Part shown: in pieces, positions 1-10,800 of the stretch
How positions within the stretch are numbered: the stretch's first letter is position 1
How the letters are laid out: every line of letters begins with the position of its first letter
From: Strigamia acuminata
Lineage: Eukaryota; Arthropoda; Chilopoda; Geophilomorpha; Linotaeniidae
Length of the DNA: 64,000 nt
Direction: 5' to 3'
Assembly (NCBI GenBank): GCA_949358305.1
Contig: OX442314.1
Coordinates: forward strand, 7,309,060-7,373,059
Position numbers and translations under genes: made by a program
Notes under the pieces: generated by a model
What the model saw: only the letters and a program-made list of their open reading frames with translations
Told to the model about the DNA's origin: nothing
The model's database searches: none

Positions 1-953
1 TCCGGGTTTTTATCTACTTAATTTCTAATAAATTAAGCAGAAACCGCAGGTGAATGCTTAACAAGACTTATATCGCGGCCGAAACTTGTCTAGGGTTAAG
101 TTTATGGAAATAAAGGCACAATTTAATATGGTAATAAAAATCACACAAATATTTATTCTTTAAATTACAATATATATTAAAAACGATGGAAATATCACAG
201 AATGCGACAAGTCGCAAGAATAAATGAGCGGGAACAATGGAAGGGCTTGCAACGACTGTTGCAAGCTACAAAGCGCTAAAATGGCGCTTAAACAACACAC
301 AGTTGTTAGGCGAAGGCGAATTGTCTTCGTTTGCTGAACTCACGAACGATGGTCGAAGACGATGGTTCTCGTGGGCTCCTTCTACGGCTCGTGCGACGGC
401 TCGGCGGCGGTGGTTGACGGCTGTAGGCGTCCGGCTCTCGTACGATGGCGGTGGCTGTCGTTCGCGCGGCAGCGACGGCGATGGTTCACGATCGTCGGGA
501 AACTTCTACTTCTCGATAGCTGGAATTAGCGACGGCTAATTCAAGCTGAATTGCTGGCTTTGTGCGTTTGATACACAAAGATAGCAGGCGAAACTGAGTT
601 ACAACGGTCCTCTATCAATACTTTTCTTTCAGGAGCAAAAGCAGTGATGTTGAGGTTGTTGTTGTATTTTTCAGAGTCCCGATTTGAGCCAAGACGCGAG
701 CCCAGCACGCTTCAATATTGCGCAGAAAACCTGCGCACTTAGCTCAAATGGGTGCAACTAGTGGTTATTACACCATATTGCACCATAACGGCTAATAACC
801 GTTTTCACCCCGGACAACCTGGGGTGATATGTGCCTAGAGAGGATTTCTCCCCTCGGTCACATGATCTGACTTGGCGTGTGCCACAGTCAAATTAATTAG
901 AAGATAATTAATTTAATCTTCTAAGTTGGTGAATATTTTGAGATCACCACACA
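1..953 (-). mobile_element. LTR (family A), left edge cut by window
   Basis: This is a diverged copy of the 970-bp LTR at 20046-21015 and 32455-33424. It lacks only the first five bases (TGCGA), which fall outside the window, and ends in CCACACA at 953. By comparison with the complete element it reads on the minus strand. The next base continues directly into a DEG/ENaC coding exon, so the LTR sits inside that exon. It is either a solo LTR or the 5' LTR of an element extending left; the window cannot tell. The adjacent TTTAG is the candidate target-site duplication, whose partner would be just outside the window. Confidence 0.9.
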
Positions 954-3397
954 TTTAGGAGGCAACTTGGGCCTGTTTCTTGGCTTATCATTAATTTCAT
1001 TACCAGAAATCACTTGTTATTTATATCATGTTGCAACAAACATTTACCAAAAAAGATCTGTCAGTAAGATTGACCGTCTGTACGATATATGTAAGAAGAA
1101 AATAATAGCGAGTGAAGAGCTTATCGCGCCAAATGGAGTCTTAGAAAAGCTGAAGTTTGTTCTGGTATTTGTGACTGCGGGATTCACTTTATATTGCTTG
1201 CAAATTCGTTTAAACTACTACATTGATGAACCAGTAACAAAAATGGTTAGAATAGCGGAACTTCGCCATAGAGAATTCCCATCTGTCACGGTATGTGGCG
1301 AAAAACAAAATGATGACATGGACAGAGCCAGATCACGCTTATTGAAACATACCAACAAACACTGCAATGAATTATCGCCCTGGCAATTATTCAATAAGAA
1401 ATTGTCGCTGGAAGAAATCTGGAAAACACTCAATGTCCATGACACAATTGATATTAAGAATGAGGTATTCTAGTTGTATGTTGCTTTCCAAAAACAAACA
1501 CCACAATGAAAATGATTTTTCTTATAGAAACTTTATGGATATAAAACAGCACTAGACGTATCGATGCAGCCTATTCCACTTCCTTTTGGTAATTGTTCAC
1601 GGATAAACACAGGTAATTTATTAATTTATTGTATAATATGGATATTAAAGAGTATGGTTTTATCCATGGGAGCCTGGGGACTGGACACCATGGGGTGTAA
1701 TGCATACTCACGTAAATAAAAGACAAGGACTCCAGATTGTTGGGTTGTTGGCCTTTAATCGTGTTGTTTAGGGGTTGGAGTCTCCCATCTACCCACTTGT
1801 TGGCAGTGCGACAAAGGCATGCCACACGAGCAACCGACCCGTCACACACAGGAAAGGATCCTCATGATTGACGTGGTCGGTTGGATATAACTATCCTGCC
1901 GTACTCACTCGTACGGCCCATGCAAGCGCTCATGGAGGCTGTGGTGGATCCGACATCTTACCACTGAGCGTCGCATTGGTGAATAGGGAAGAAAGGAGAG
2001 TCAGCACAGAGAGCACGACTGCTTTTGCTGGCTTCGGGACTTCACTTCCAAACATCTGTCTCAATTGAGACCCAGTGTTCTTCTTACTCCTTACATCACT
2101 CAGCTCCCTCTTTCCCCATACCTGGGTCATACCACTCTGCAAGGAGGGATGACTTTGGGGCCATTGGGCAGTGTGTGGACTGACGCAGGTCACCCTTGGG
2201 TGGCCAAGCGGTCACACGTACTTGTATTTGGCGCCACTATATGCATAGGGTGTGCCAGATCTAGCAGCCATTAGGAAAAATCTTTCTGCATGAAGCATCT
2301 GAAAATTAATTCTGACTTTTCCAATGTTTTTCAGAAACAACAATGGACTTGTATGCTTTCCTTTTCATTACATTTCATGATCTATTTCCTTCAAATGTAT
2401 GTGATCAACATTTAAAGGTACTATAACAACATTTAGAGATACTATAACAGCATTTAATATTTAGTAGAACCCCCAGTTACCATCATTACTTCTTAAGTAA
2501 CAATTAGTTACTCTTTAAATCTGTGATAGTACCTTATTTATTGAAAATTTATTCAAACCATTTACGGATAAATACATACACTTATACACCATATTTCGAT
2601 TTATAATAATATTCAGTTATTCCTAAGTAATCTGAAAGAAGAAGTTAATATTCTGACACTTTTGGCTGTAAACTATGGATGGGGAAATATTGTAACACTT
2701 CGAGGATCTAAGGTAAAAATTAAACATAAACTAAACAACCTATATAAATCCTCAAATTAAGCGTCCTGTGATGAAATAGACTATACGAAGAAATACAAAG
2801 CGTAATCCATGTGATAAAAATACCAGTGCTTATTTCAAGTGTAAAAATGCTTGCATCCAAAACCATTTATTTCAAAATGTTAACTGCAGGTATGTTAATT
2901 TTGATATTTCACTTTTTTCACATGTGTATACAGTATTATGCATGGTTGTATGTAAATTTTACCAGTCTACTTTTTGTTCTAGATTACCATATTTCTGGAG
3001 ATCGAATTTGCCTGCTTGTAACACAACAAAGGAAATAAATACAGCATATATGATGTCCTTAAAGAATTTTGACTTAAATAAAAAAAAATGCAAATGCAGA
3101 CTGCCTTGCGAAAATCGTTTTTACAAAATTATTTTGCATGGGAATAGATACTTAAATAATTCTTTCACATTGATACTTATTCAAATACCTGACACTTTCT
3201 TAGAGATTATAGAAGAGGAACAAGCTTATCCAGTGTCCCAATTACTAAGCGATGTCGGTAGCATTGTGGGATTAGGTTTGGGAACGTCATTGCTGTCTGT
3301 CTACATTTGCATTTTAAAAAGTTATAATTGGTATCGAAGGCAGGATATGGGTTGTCGATTTTGCCCCAAAGGAGGCAATAAAATAATCACTCTGTAA
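954..3397 (+). pseudogene. DEG/ENaC two-module channel, copy 1 (5' part lost, LTR in exon)
   Basis: Only the 3' half of the gene is in the window. Inferred exons are 954-1464, 1528-1612, 2335-2417, 2617-2712, 2780-2889 and 2993-3397, all with AG acceptors and GT donors and compatible phases. The first begins inside TM2 of module 1 (GLFLGLSLISLPEI) and runs on through a cytoplasmic linker to TM1 of module 2 (FVLVFVTAGFTLYCLQIRLN) and the family motif FPSVTVC. Later exons give the Cys-rich ectodomain (YFKCKNACIQ, CKCRLPC) and the final TM2 (GSIVGLGLGTSLLSVYIC). The 3' coding part is open to its stop at 3397. The LTR interruption at 953 should prevent a normal product, although upstream sequence is not visible. 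Family assignment is secure; the status as a broken gene is inferred. Confidence 0.85.
1645..2216 (+). mobile_element. Dispersed element R1 (about 570 bp) in intron
   Basis: This copy matches 5607-6176, 35915-36172 and, inverted, 11602-11868. Shared landmarks are a GGACTCCAGATTGTTGGGTT block, an ACGTGGTCGGTT block and a terminal GGCCAAGCGGTCACA. It lies in the intron following exon 1528-1612 of channel copy 1. No coding capacity was recognised. The complete copy at 5607 has TGTGAC/GTCACA ends. Confidence 0.75.
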
Positions 3398-3802
3398 AAG
3401 CTACCGCTATAAGAATATTTTAAATCTTTTTGTCACAATTGCAACACATTTGGTAATTTTAAAATTTTTTTTACTACCGGTACACACATTGAAATACAGT
3501 ACTATATGGTATTTTGTAAAACAAAACATACCGGTATACTAATCTACCTAATTGTCCATTTAAACTCATTGCATTCAAAATTACATAATGATTAATTTAA
3601 TTTACATTTTTCTGGCGTACTCTGTATTCAATTGTTATTATCGATAAGTGATTTAAATGTTTTTATGAATTAATAATGCAATAAAATTATTATAAGCATC
3701 AGCTTATCCGCAGTTTGTATGTATGTATGTATCAGTATACTGATCGTCCAAAAAATTAAGATTCTGAATGAAATATTGCACATCAAGGTCCACTGGTGAA
3801 TC
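3398..3802. other. Intergenic, AT-rich
   Basis: This is the region downstream of channel copy 1. I see no gene, only AT-rich sequence and short TACCGGTA and TATG runs. Confidence 0.6.
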
Positions 3803-3810
3803 AATAAGAA

Positions 3811-3935
3811 CAGTGCTGGACTGGCCCGTGGCCGTTGTGGCCTGTCGCGGCCTGCTGTGGCCTGTCCCAACTTCATTAATTGTGGCCCAGACACCCAGAT
3901 TTCCCGGCAATAAATTTGTTCCCAGTCCAGCCCTG
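3811..3935 (+). mobile_element. hAT-type MITE, copy 1
   Basis: The 125-bp element starts CAGTGCTGGACTGG and ends CCAGTCCAGCCCTG, which are terminal inverted repeats. It is flanked by AATAAGAA (3803-3810) and AACAAGAA (3936-3943), an 8-bp target duplication with one mismatch. The 8-bp duplication and CAG-type ends are hallmarks of hAT elements. The interior is rich in TGGCC and carries no ORF. Confidence 0.85.
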
Positions 3936-4269
3936 AACAAGAAGACCATACATTAGCGCAGCAAAAACAACAACTACCAGAGGGATTAAGAGCACCAAAT
4001 TTTTGAAATACAGGCGAGAAAAGCAAGACATTCAGAAGTCTCACAAATCACAGGTGTGACTGCGTGGTGAAGGTAATGAGTGTAGCAGAAAGAGTTGATA
4101 ATAACCAAATTGTTACCCAAAATTTGGCTGGAAAAACAGCTAATGTGCATGCGTGGCACACTTCGTAGTTAGCAACCTCTAATTTGGCAGTTTCATTACT
4201 AAGCAACAAGCAACAGCTTTTCATTAATAGCCGATAGCACTGACGAGAAGAAAACAAACACATTGACAT

Positions 4270-4900
4270 TACTACATAATATTACACATTACATCAAAAT
4301 ATCAAAAAGACATTTGGGGTCACAACAAAAAGAGACATAAAAGGGACATGAAAGAATGTAAAACAGACAAAGATGTCGTAAATATGATATGACAATGTCA
4401 TAAAAATGACATAACAATGTCATAAAAATAACATAACGATGTCATAAAAATGACATAACGATGTCATAAAAATGACATAACGATGTCATAAAAATGACAT
4501 AATGATGTCGTAAAAATGACATAACGATGTCATAAAAATGACATAACGATGTCATAAAAATGACATAACGATGTCGTAAAAATGACATAACGATGTCATA
4601 AAAATGACCAAAATGACAATTCATCCTACAAAGGGACAGTAGTGGTAGAAACTGTTTGTTTACACTCAACAACTCAAATGTACTGTATACACACTGCCAT
4701 TAAACCGGAAAAAAATGTGTGATGTAGATAACGATTTTACCAGAGAGCATACAGGTCAGGTTGGTAAACAAAGTGTCAAAATAAAAAACTAATACAACAA
4801 CTAAACAAAGAACAGTCGATTCTAAACTGAGCACTGACAGACACCAGAGAACTTTCTATCTTTTCAACACCACCAAAACAGGTAAAACCTTAACAAAATC
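4270..4900. other. Upstream block shared with channel copy 3
   Basis: This matches the sequence upstream of copy 3 (about 36500-37080), including the CATTGACATTACTACATAA tract. It ends with a candidate 5' untranslated exon donor (ACCACCAAAACAG followed by GTAAAAC, about 4870-4882). It is therefore likely the promoter region of the exon-1 relic at 5514. It contains a 22-bp minisatellite. Confidence 0.6.
4388..4608 (+). repeat. 22-bp minisatellite (about 10 units)
   Basis: The unit is close to GACATAACGATGTCATAAAA plus AT, repeated head to tail with single-base variants. It is itself partly palindromic (ATGTCAT/ATGACAT). The homologous block at about 36720-36785 has only about two units, so the array expanded in this copy. 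Confidence 0.85.
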
Positions 4901-5022
4901 AGTGCTGGACTGGCTCGGCAAGCAATCGGGAATTTCCCGGTGGCCTGTGGCCTGGTGGCCCTTCCCTGTGGCCCGACCCATCCAGATTTCCTAGTACTAA
5001 ATTGGTACTCAGTCCACCCCTG
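4900..5022 (+). mobile_element. hAT-type MITE, copy 2
   Basis: This is the same family as 3811-3935: a CAGTGCTGGACTGG start and a CAGTCCACCCCTG end. The flanking 8-mers are AACAAAAT (4892-4899) and AGCAAAAT (5023-5030), matching at 7 of 8 positions. Confidence 0.85.
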
Positions 5023-5179
5023 AGCAAAATACTAGATATGGTAAATCATCTCATAATGCGCGGATCCCACAGACCCCCGGGTCAAATAATGAGCGGGAGA
5101 CATCTGGATTGTGCAATTAAAACACCCGTGCACTATGAGAGAATTTACGGTAATTACAAGTGGTTTCTAACGGTTAGCG

Positions 5180-5431
5180 TCATTTTAGCGACGCTCATTT
5201 TAGCGAAAAAGTCTCATTTTAGCGAACATGTCATTTTAGCGACACAAAAAACAAGATTTTAGCGACGCGACACGAGAAAAAAGTGGTTTTCATCAAAAAA
5301 CCAGTAAGGTTAGGTTCGCGGGGGGTCAAGGGGGGGCGCAGCCCCCCCTTGTTAGCCCTTCTTAAGAATTAAACCTAGGTTTTTGTGTCGCTAAAATTAC
5401 ATGTTCGCTAAAATGAGCGTCGCTAAAATGA
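5180..5431 (+). mobile_element. ATTTTAGCGA-type inverted-repeat element, copy 1
   Basis: The element has a perfect terminal inverted repeat of about 27 bp made of two ATTTTAGCGA units. More ATTTTAGCGA or TCGCTAAAAT units follow inside in both orientations. The core holds a G-run/C-run hairpin (GGGGGGGCGCAGCCCCCC). Related copies are at 12746-13037 (core inverted) and 53291-53536. No ORF is present. It resembles a foldback or MITE-type element, but I do not recognise the superfamily. Confidence 0.75.
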
Positions 5432-5513
5432 TGGAGATCCGTTTCTAATTGACCTTACAGAAACTTTGTTGAAAACACTGTTTGAAATCAGTATATTCTG
5501 TATAGCAGATGAG

Positions 5514-6290
5514 ATGCAGAATAATTATTTCTTGAGAAGAAACAGGCAAAGATTAAGACAACTACGTCCTGCAATCCATCAACTGTTGAAGGATGATGGA
5601 AATAAATGTGACTGGATATGGTCTTACCCACGGAGGTATAGGGATTACCACCATGGGAAGGACGCATCCTTCACGTAAATGATAAGACAGGGACTCCGAT
5701 TGTTGGGTTTTGACCTTTAATTGTTGTCTAGGGGTGGGGTCACTTATCTCACCATGCGGCAGTGCCGTTGGGCACGCTACACCAGCAACTGTCCTGTAAC
5801 ACACAGAACCTAAGTCCCATGAGTGACGTGTTCGGTCGCTGCAGACAAACATTCTGCCGTACTTACCCAGTACAGCCCATGCGACCACTCATGGAGGCTG
5901 AAGCAGGGACATCTTCCTGCTACTGAGCGTCACAGTGGTGAATGGTGAGAATGGCAGAGTCAGCAGTTGTTTCTACTGAGGTAAGGACTGTGGAAGCTCA
6001 ACCTAATCCCTTCTCACCCACTGCTCTCTCAGCAACATCTCTCTCTCATCAGTCACCACACCACTCAGCTCTCCTCCTCCCCTGCTAGGCCAGTCCACTC
6101 TATGAAGGGGACGGCTTGGGGCCACTGGGCGGTGTGTGGAGTAACGCAGGTCACTGAGGGTGGCCAAGCGGTCACATAAACTTCGAAGCAACTTAATTGG
6201 CTTTGATGATTTTATCAATAGCAATCATCATGGGAGCAAGCATCGCCTGTTTTGACTTCTTTTATTCTCATTTTGCACGTGCATGTTCTC
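5514..6290 (+). pseudogene. DEG/ENaC exon-1 relic, interrupted by R1
   Basis: The reading frame from the ATG at 5514 matches exon 1 of the array genes (MQNNYFLRR then QLRPAIHQLLKDDGNK). It is broken at 5607 by a 570-bp R1 element. It resumes at 6177 (LRSNLIGFDDFINS) and shows a TGA where the paralogs have the TGG of TM1. Similarity stops near 6290 and no other exon of this copy follows before copy 2. This is a dead, single-exon remnant of an extra array member. Confidence 0.85.
5607..6176 (+). mobile_element. Dispersed element R1, complete copy with TSD
   Basis: The ends are TGTGAC and GTCACA, a 6-bp inverted repeat. TAAA flanks both sides (5603-5606 and 6177-6180). The interrupted exon reads through when the element and one TAAA are removed, so the insertion boundaries are well supported. 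I found no convincing ORF. Confidence 0.85.
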
Positions 6291-6314
6291 GACTACATGG
6301 GCTGTAGATGAGTA

Positions 6315-6716
6315 CTATACTCTTTCCACACTCAAGTGGAACCTTGGAATCTTGGCTCCCAATGGCCTAGTCTGATTACTCAGAACTGTAGTTGAACTTT
6401 TGTTACGAGGAAAAGTAGTTTCCTATAATTTTTAGTCTTTTTCAGTAGAATAATGATTGAAATGATGTACATTTAATGTTACTCTAAAATAAAAAGTAAT
6501 TTTCATTTTAAAAATAAAGTTTTATGCTTTTTTATATTAAAATGCATGTCTGTTAAGTTGATTGCTTGCTTTCTATTGTTATGTCTGTACTTCTATTTAT
6601 ATCTATATATCTGTATAATGCAATTCTGGTGTTTTAGGTCTTTTTTTATGTATCACTACACTCGGCCAATGGGGGCCAAGATTCCAGGGCTCCTCTTGAG
6701 TGTGGAAAGAGTATAC
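6315..6716 (+). mobile_element. Inverted-repeat element with ends of about 50 bp
   Basis: The left end (TACTCTTTCCACACTCAAG, then a GGAATCTTGGCTCCCAATGG block) is mirrored by the right end (CCAATGGGGGCCAAGATTCC, then CTTGAGTGTGGAAAGAGTA). The interior is AT-rich and has no gene. The right end is also present at about 43090-43145 in the block upstream of copy 4. Confidence 0.7.
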
Positions 6717-6811
6717 GACAGAATGTTATGTGTTATCCAACCATGCCACTTGTACTAGTAGTAACACTATCACTATATAAAACAATGGTCAAGAATGACC
6801 AATGGAGTGCA

Positions 6812-6976
6812 CAGTGCTAGACTGGCCCGGCGGGTTTCCAAGAATTTCCCGGTGGCCTGTGGCCCGGTGGCCTGTGGAAGGCCCACCGTGGCCCTTCCCT
6901 GGTCTACCGTAGCCTGTCCCTATGGTCCGATCCATCCATATTTCCCAATACAAAACTTGTACCCGGTCCAGCCCTG
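6812..6976 (+). mobile_element. hAT-type MITE, copy 3
   Basis: The family ends are CAGTGCTAGACTGG and GTCCAGCCCTG. The flanking 8-mers are GGAGTGCA and GGAATGCA. The same insertion, with the same flanks, occurs at 43243-43392. It was therefore present before the upstream region was duplicated with the gene. Confidence 0.85.
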
Positions 6977-7104
6977 GGAATGCAAGACACTCCAGCTACA
7001 TAGCAACTGGAATTAGAAAATCGTCTGTGCAGAATGGGATGTGCAGTAAGAATTTAATTGTTAACACTTTGAATGTCACACCGTCACTGTGATGTGTGGT
7101 TATA

Positions 7105-7215
7105 AATATGGCCGAGGCTATTTCCCCAAACGTGTGGGGAAATAACATGTACCTTATTTCCCCATACATGTGGGGAAATAGTCAGCCCTCACTGGCCAGG
7201 CTGTTTCCCCACACA
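7105..7215. repeat. Nested TTTCCCC/GGGGAAA inverted repeats
   Basis: Several alternating TATTTCCCCA and TGGGGAAATA motifs could form hairpins. The block is shared with the sequence upstream of copy 4 (about 43530-43640). It is probably part of a repeat; I assign no function. Confidence 0.5.
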
Positions 7216-7242
7216 ATCTGATTGTGATCTGATTGTGTAAAC

Positions 7243-7462
7243 TGGAACCTCATTCTACGCTGGCAAGTGAAATTGTGAGTAATTTAATATTTTGCCACTA
7301 GGTGATAATACTTGTATAATACTTGCATAGCAGACAAGGGTATGCAAGTAACTTATTATCACCTGTTGATGTCTGATGTTTAACCTAGAGGCAAAACACG
7401 AAAGTACTCGCAATCTCAATTGCCACCCTAGAGTGAGGATCCAATTTTTTTGAACACGACTG
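7243..7462 (-). mobile_element. Tc1/mariner-type MITE (left end lost)
   Basis: The right end reads TTTTTTTGAACACGACTG followed by TA, the inverted form of a CAGTCGTGTTC terminal repeat typical of Tc1-like elements. The body (GCAAGTGAAATTGTGAGTAA) matches 43678-44130 and 56300-56526. It sits just before the candidate 5' untranslated exon of channel copy 2, so it abuts the promoter. Confidence 0.7.
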
Positions 7463-7841
7463 TACCTTTTCACGCCACCACAAAAGCAGGTAAAAAGATC
7501 ATAACATCTACATTTATTCTATTCAATAATCAAATTGTTTATACCCTATTTTAGCGATTGAGAGTAGCCCTCGAATTGTAGCCGCCCTCAAATTGTAGCC
7601 GCCCTCGAATAGTAGCCGCTCTCGAATAGTATTATTTAACCTCACGGACGATAAACGTACGCTTCGTTTGTGACGTTCAGACTTCGTTTGTTACATTAAA
7701 CAAATGTAACAAATGAAAAACGGAAATTGCAATTGCTGACAAAAATAGCAGTTTTTAATAAGAGCCGCGACTATTCATCAACAAAATACACTAATCATCA
7801 ATTGTCATTACAGAATAAACCTTGGATTTAAATAAGATACA

Positions 7842-10800
7842 ATGCGGAATAATAATTTGGTGAGGAGACTACGTCCTGCAATCCATCGATTGTTGAAGGA
7901 TGATGCAAATACACTTCGATGCAACTTAGTTGGTTTGGATGATTTCATTAACAGAGGAAAATATTGGACAAAGCGACACACCATTTGGCTACTTTTATTC
8001 TCATTTTGCATGTGCATGCTCACTTTATCAGATTTACGATAGGATAATGCATAACTTAAATTATCCTTCGGCTGTTGATGTAACGAATAGGTCGGAAGAG
8101 GTCGTTCTACCAAATTTGTTGATATGTAATAGCAATACAAAAGAAATGTCGAGACTTTGGAATAAATCTAACTCAAAATCCCAACCATCGCGTTTCGACT
8201 GCATTAACATGGTAAAAGCACTGATGGAAATCCCAACTTACAGTCTAGAGGAAATTTGGGAAGCGAGTAATTTGACGAAAGAAGTAGTGAGCGTAAAAAT
8301 AAAAGTGAAAAGATGGAATAAAGTAATTTTTACTGAGTTGAAGAAAAAATATTTAAATCTCTTTATTTTGCATAGGGATATTCTAATTCAAACAAAACAT
8401 TTGTTCTGACAGAAATGATCAATTATCTGGCAATATGCTCATCAATTCAATTTCGTAAGTATAATCAAAATTTACCACCATCAACTTCAATGGACTTTAT
8501 TATTTATTGATATATAGCTAAGGCATCTAGCGAATCATTTGTCGGAAAAGTCGTAACAGCTAAAATAAAAACAAATTATGATGACATATGCCCTGCTCCG
8601 ATATACAATGTAATTTTAATAAATTGCAAAAATAATTGTAGTCTACTTTTCTTTCTTCTGCCTTTAGCTTGGTCTTCATTTCTACGATTTTGGAAAATAT
8701 TTTGGGATGGGACAACAATATGCCGGTGGAACAACAAAAGTTTATTTGAGTTATAACAAAGTAAAATTTTATCAAACAACGAAAGTTCCTATGCATCACC
8801 TTATTTTATTCAAAAATTTTAGTTTATTTTTCTGAATTCACCAATAAATGAATGCTCCGGTGAAGACGAATACAAAGAATGTTATCTGAGGTGTTTATTG
8901 AAGAAATTTAAGAAGTTAACATGCAGGTAAAAAATCAAAATAGTCAACAGACATAGTTACCATTTCCTACATCATTTCCGTTCGTTCCCTACGTTATTTC
9001 CGTTTTCTACGTGATTTCCATTTTCTACGTAATTTCCGTTTCCTACGTCATTTCCTAACCCTACATCATTTCCGCTCCTCATGACATTCCGGTTCAATTG
9101 CTGCAGCCCGCTTAGGGGAGAGAAAGATATAGTTCTACATAAAAATATAATGATTACAAGTTTTCCATCAAAGATTTCCCTTCATGAAGATCGATTTGCC
9201 GCTTTGCAAATGTTCAAAGGACATACAGATGCATTACGATGCTGCCAAGCAGTTGATTCAAACCACAAATCCCATTACTGTTTGTCTCTGTCGACGTCCA
9301 TGTCATCAAATAACCTTTACACCTTCTACTGAAATAGGCACCGGAGATGATAAAAGTACAGTATCTGTATCTCTAGCAATTGCTAATGAGAAAATTAGCG
9401 TGTATGAAGAACGATACACGTACGACGCAATTGCTCTTCTGTCAGATTTAGAAGGCAATCTGGGCCTGTTCCTAGGTATCTCTGTAATATCATTACCTGA
9501 TATCATTTGGTATTTACATTATGTTGCAACAAATATTCACCGAAAGACATTTGTCGATAAGATTCGTCCTCTGTACGAGACATGCAAGAAGAAAGTCATT
9601 GCAAGCAAAGCGAAAACCACAACAAATAGAGTCTTAAAAAGGTTTAAGTTTGCGCTAGTATTTGTGACTGCGGGATTCACTTTATATTGGTTGCAAATTC
9701 GTATCAACTACTACATTGATGAACCGGTAACAACAATGGTTAAAATAGTTCAACGTCGCTACACCGAATATCAGTCATTCACGATCTGTGGTGAAAATCA
9801 AAATGATGCCATGGACGAAACCAGATCACACTTACTGAAACACACTAACAAAACCTGCAATGAGATATCGCCCTGGCAATTATTCAATCATGAATTGTCA
9901 CTGGTCGAAATCTGGGAAACACTCAATGTTCATGACACAATTGATATTGATAATGAGGTATGTCTGTACTAGTAGTATGTTATATTCCAAAAACAAATGC
10001 AGCAATGAAAATTATTGTTTTTGTAGGCGTTATATGGATATAAAATTAAATTAAATATATCAAAGCATCCTATTCCACTTCCTTTTGGTAATTGTTCGCG
10101 AGTTAACACAGGTAATTGTAATGTGCTTTTGCGTTCAATTTATGTGTTAGTTTTTATTATTGTCACTCTTTACCACCCAGCTTCACTCTAAGTTTTTATT
10201 ATGGCATTTATTAAATTAACAGCATTACCATATTTTATGGATTCTAAGATGCACTTTTATTCCCATACTACCGGGTGGCCCACATAAAAGCGGCCCGAAA
10301 ATGTGTGTATGTAATATTATGGGGCCGCTTTTATGTGGGCCACCCGGTAGCTGTGACCGGCCATCCGTTGCTGTGGCTCATAAATAAATCTCGTGGAAAT
10401 AAATCCCGTGGAAATAAATCCCGTGGAAATAAATCCCATGGAAATAAATCCCGTGGAAATAAATCCCGTGGAAATAAATCCCGTGGAAATAAATCCCGTG
10501 GAAATAAATCCCGTGGAAATAAATCCCGTGGAAATAAATCCCGTGGAAATAAATCCCGTGGAAATAAATCCCGTGGAAATAAATCCCGTGGAAATAAATC
10601 CCGTGGAAATAAATCCCGTGGAAATAAATCCCGTGGAAATAAATCCCGTGGAAATAAATCCCGTGGAAATAAATCCCGTGGAAATAAATCCCGTGGAAAT
10701 AAATCCCCTGGAAATAAATCCCGTGGAAATAAATCCCGTGGAAATAAATCCCGTGGAAATAAATCCCGTGGAAATAAATCCCCTGGAAATAAATTCCGTG

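Noticed and set aside
1868-2274. Short frames of 60-90 codons between exons of copy 1
   Set aside because: They fall in the R1 repeat and are not shared with its other copies as open frames.
4388-4608. CRISPR-like regular 22-bp repeats
   Set aside because: There are no unique spacers; the repeats are contiguous, and the context is a eukaryotic genome.
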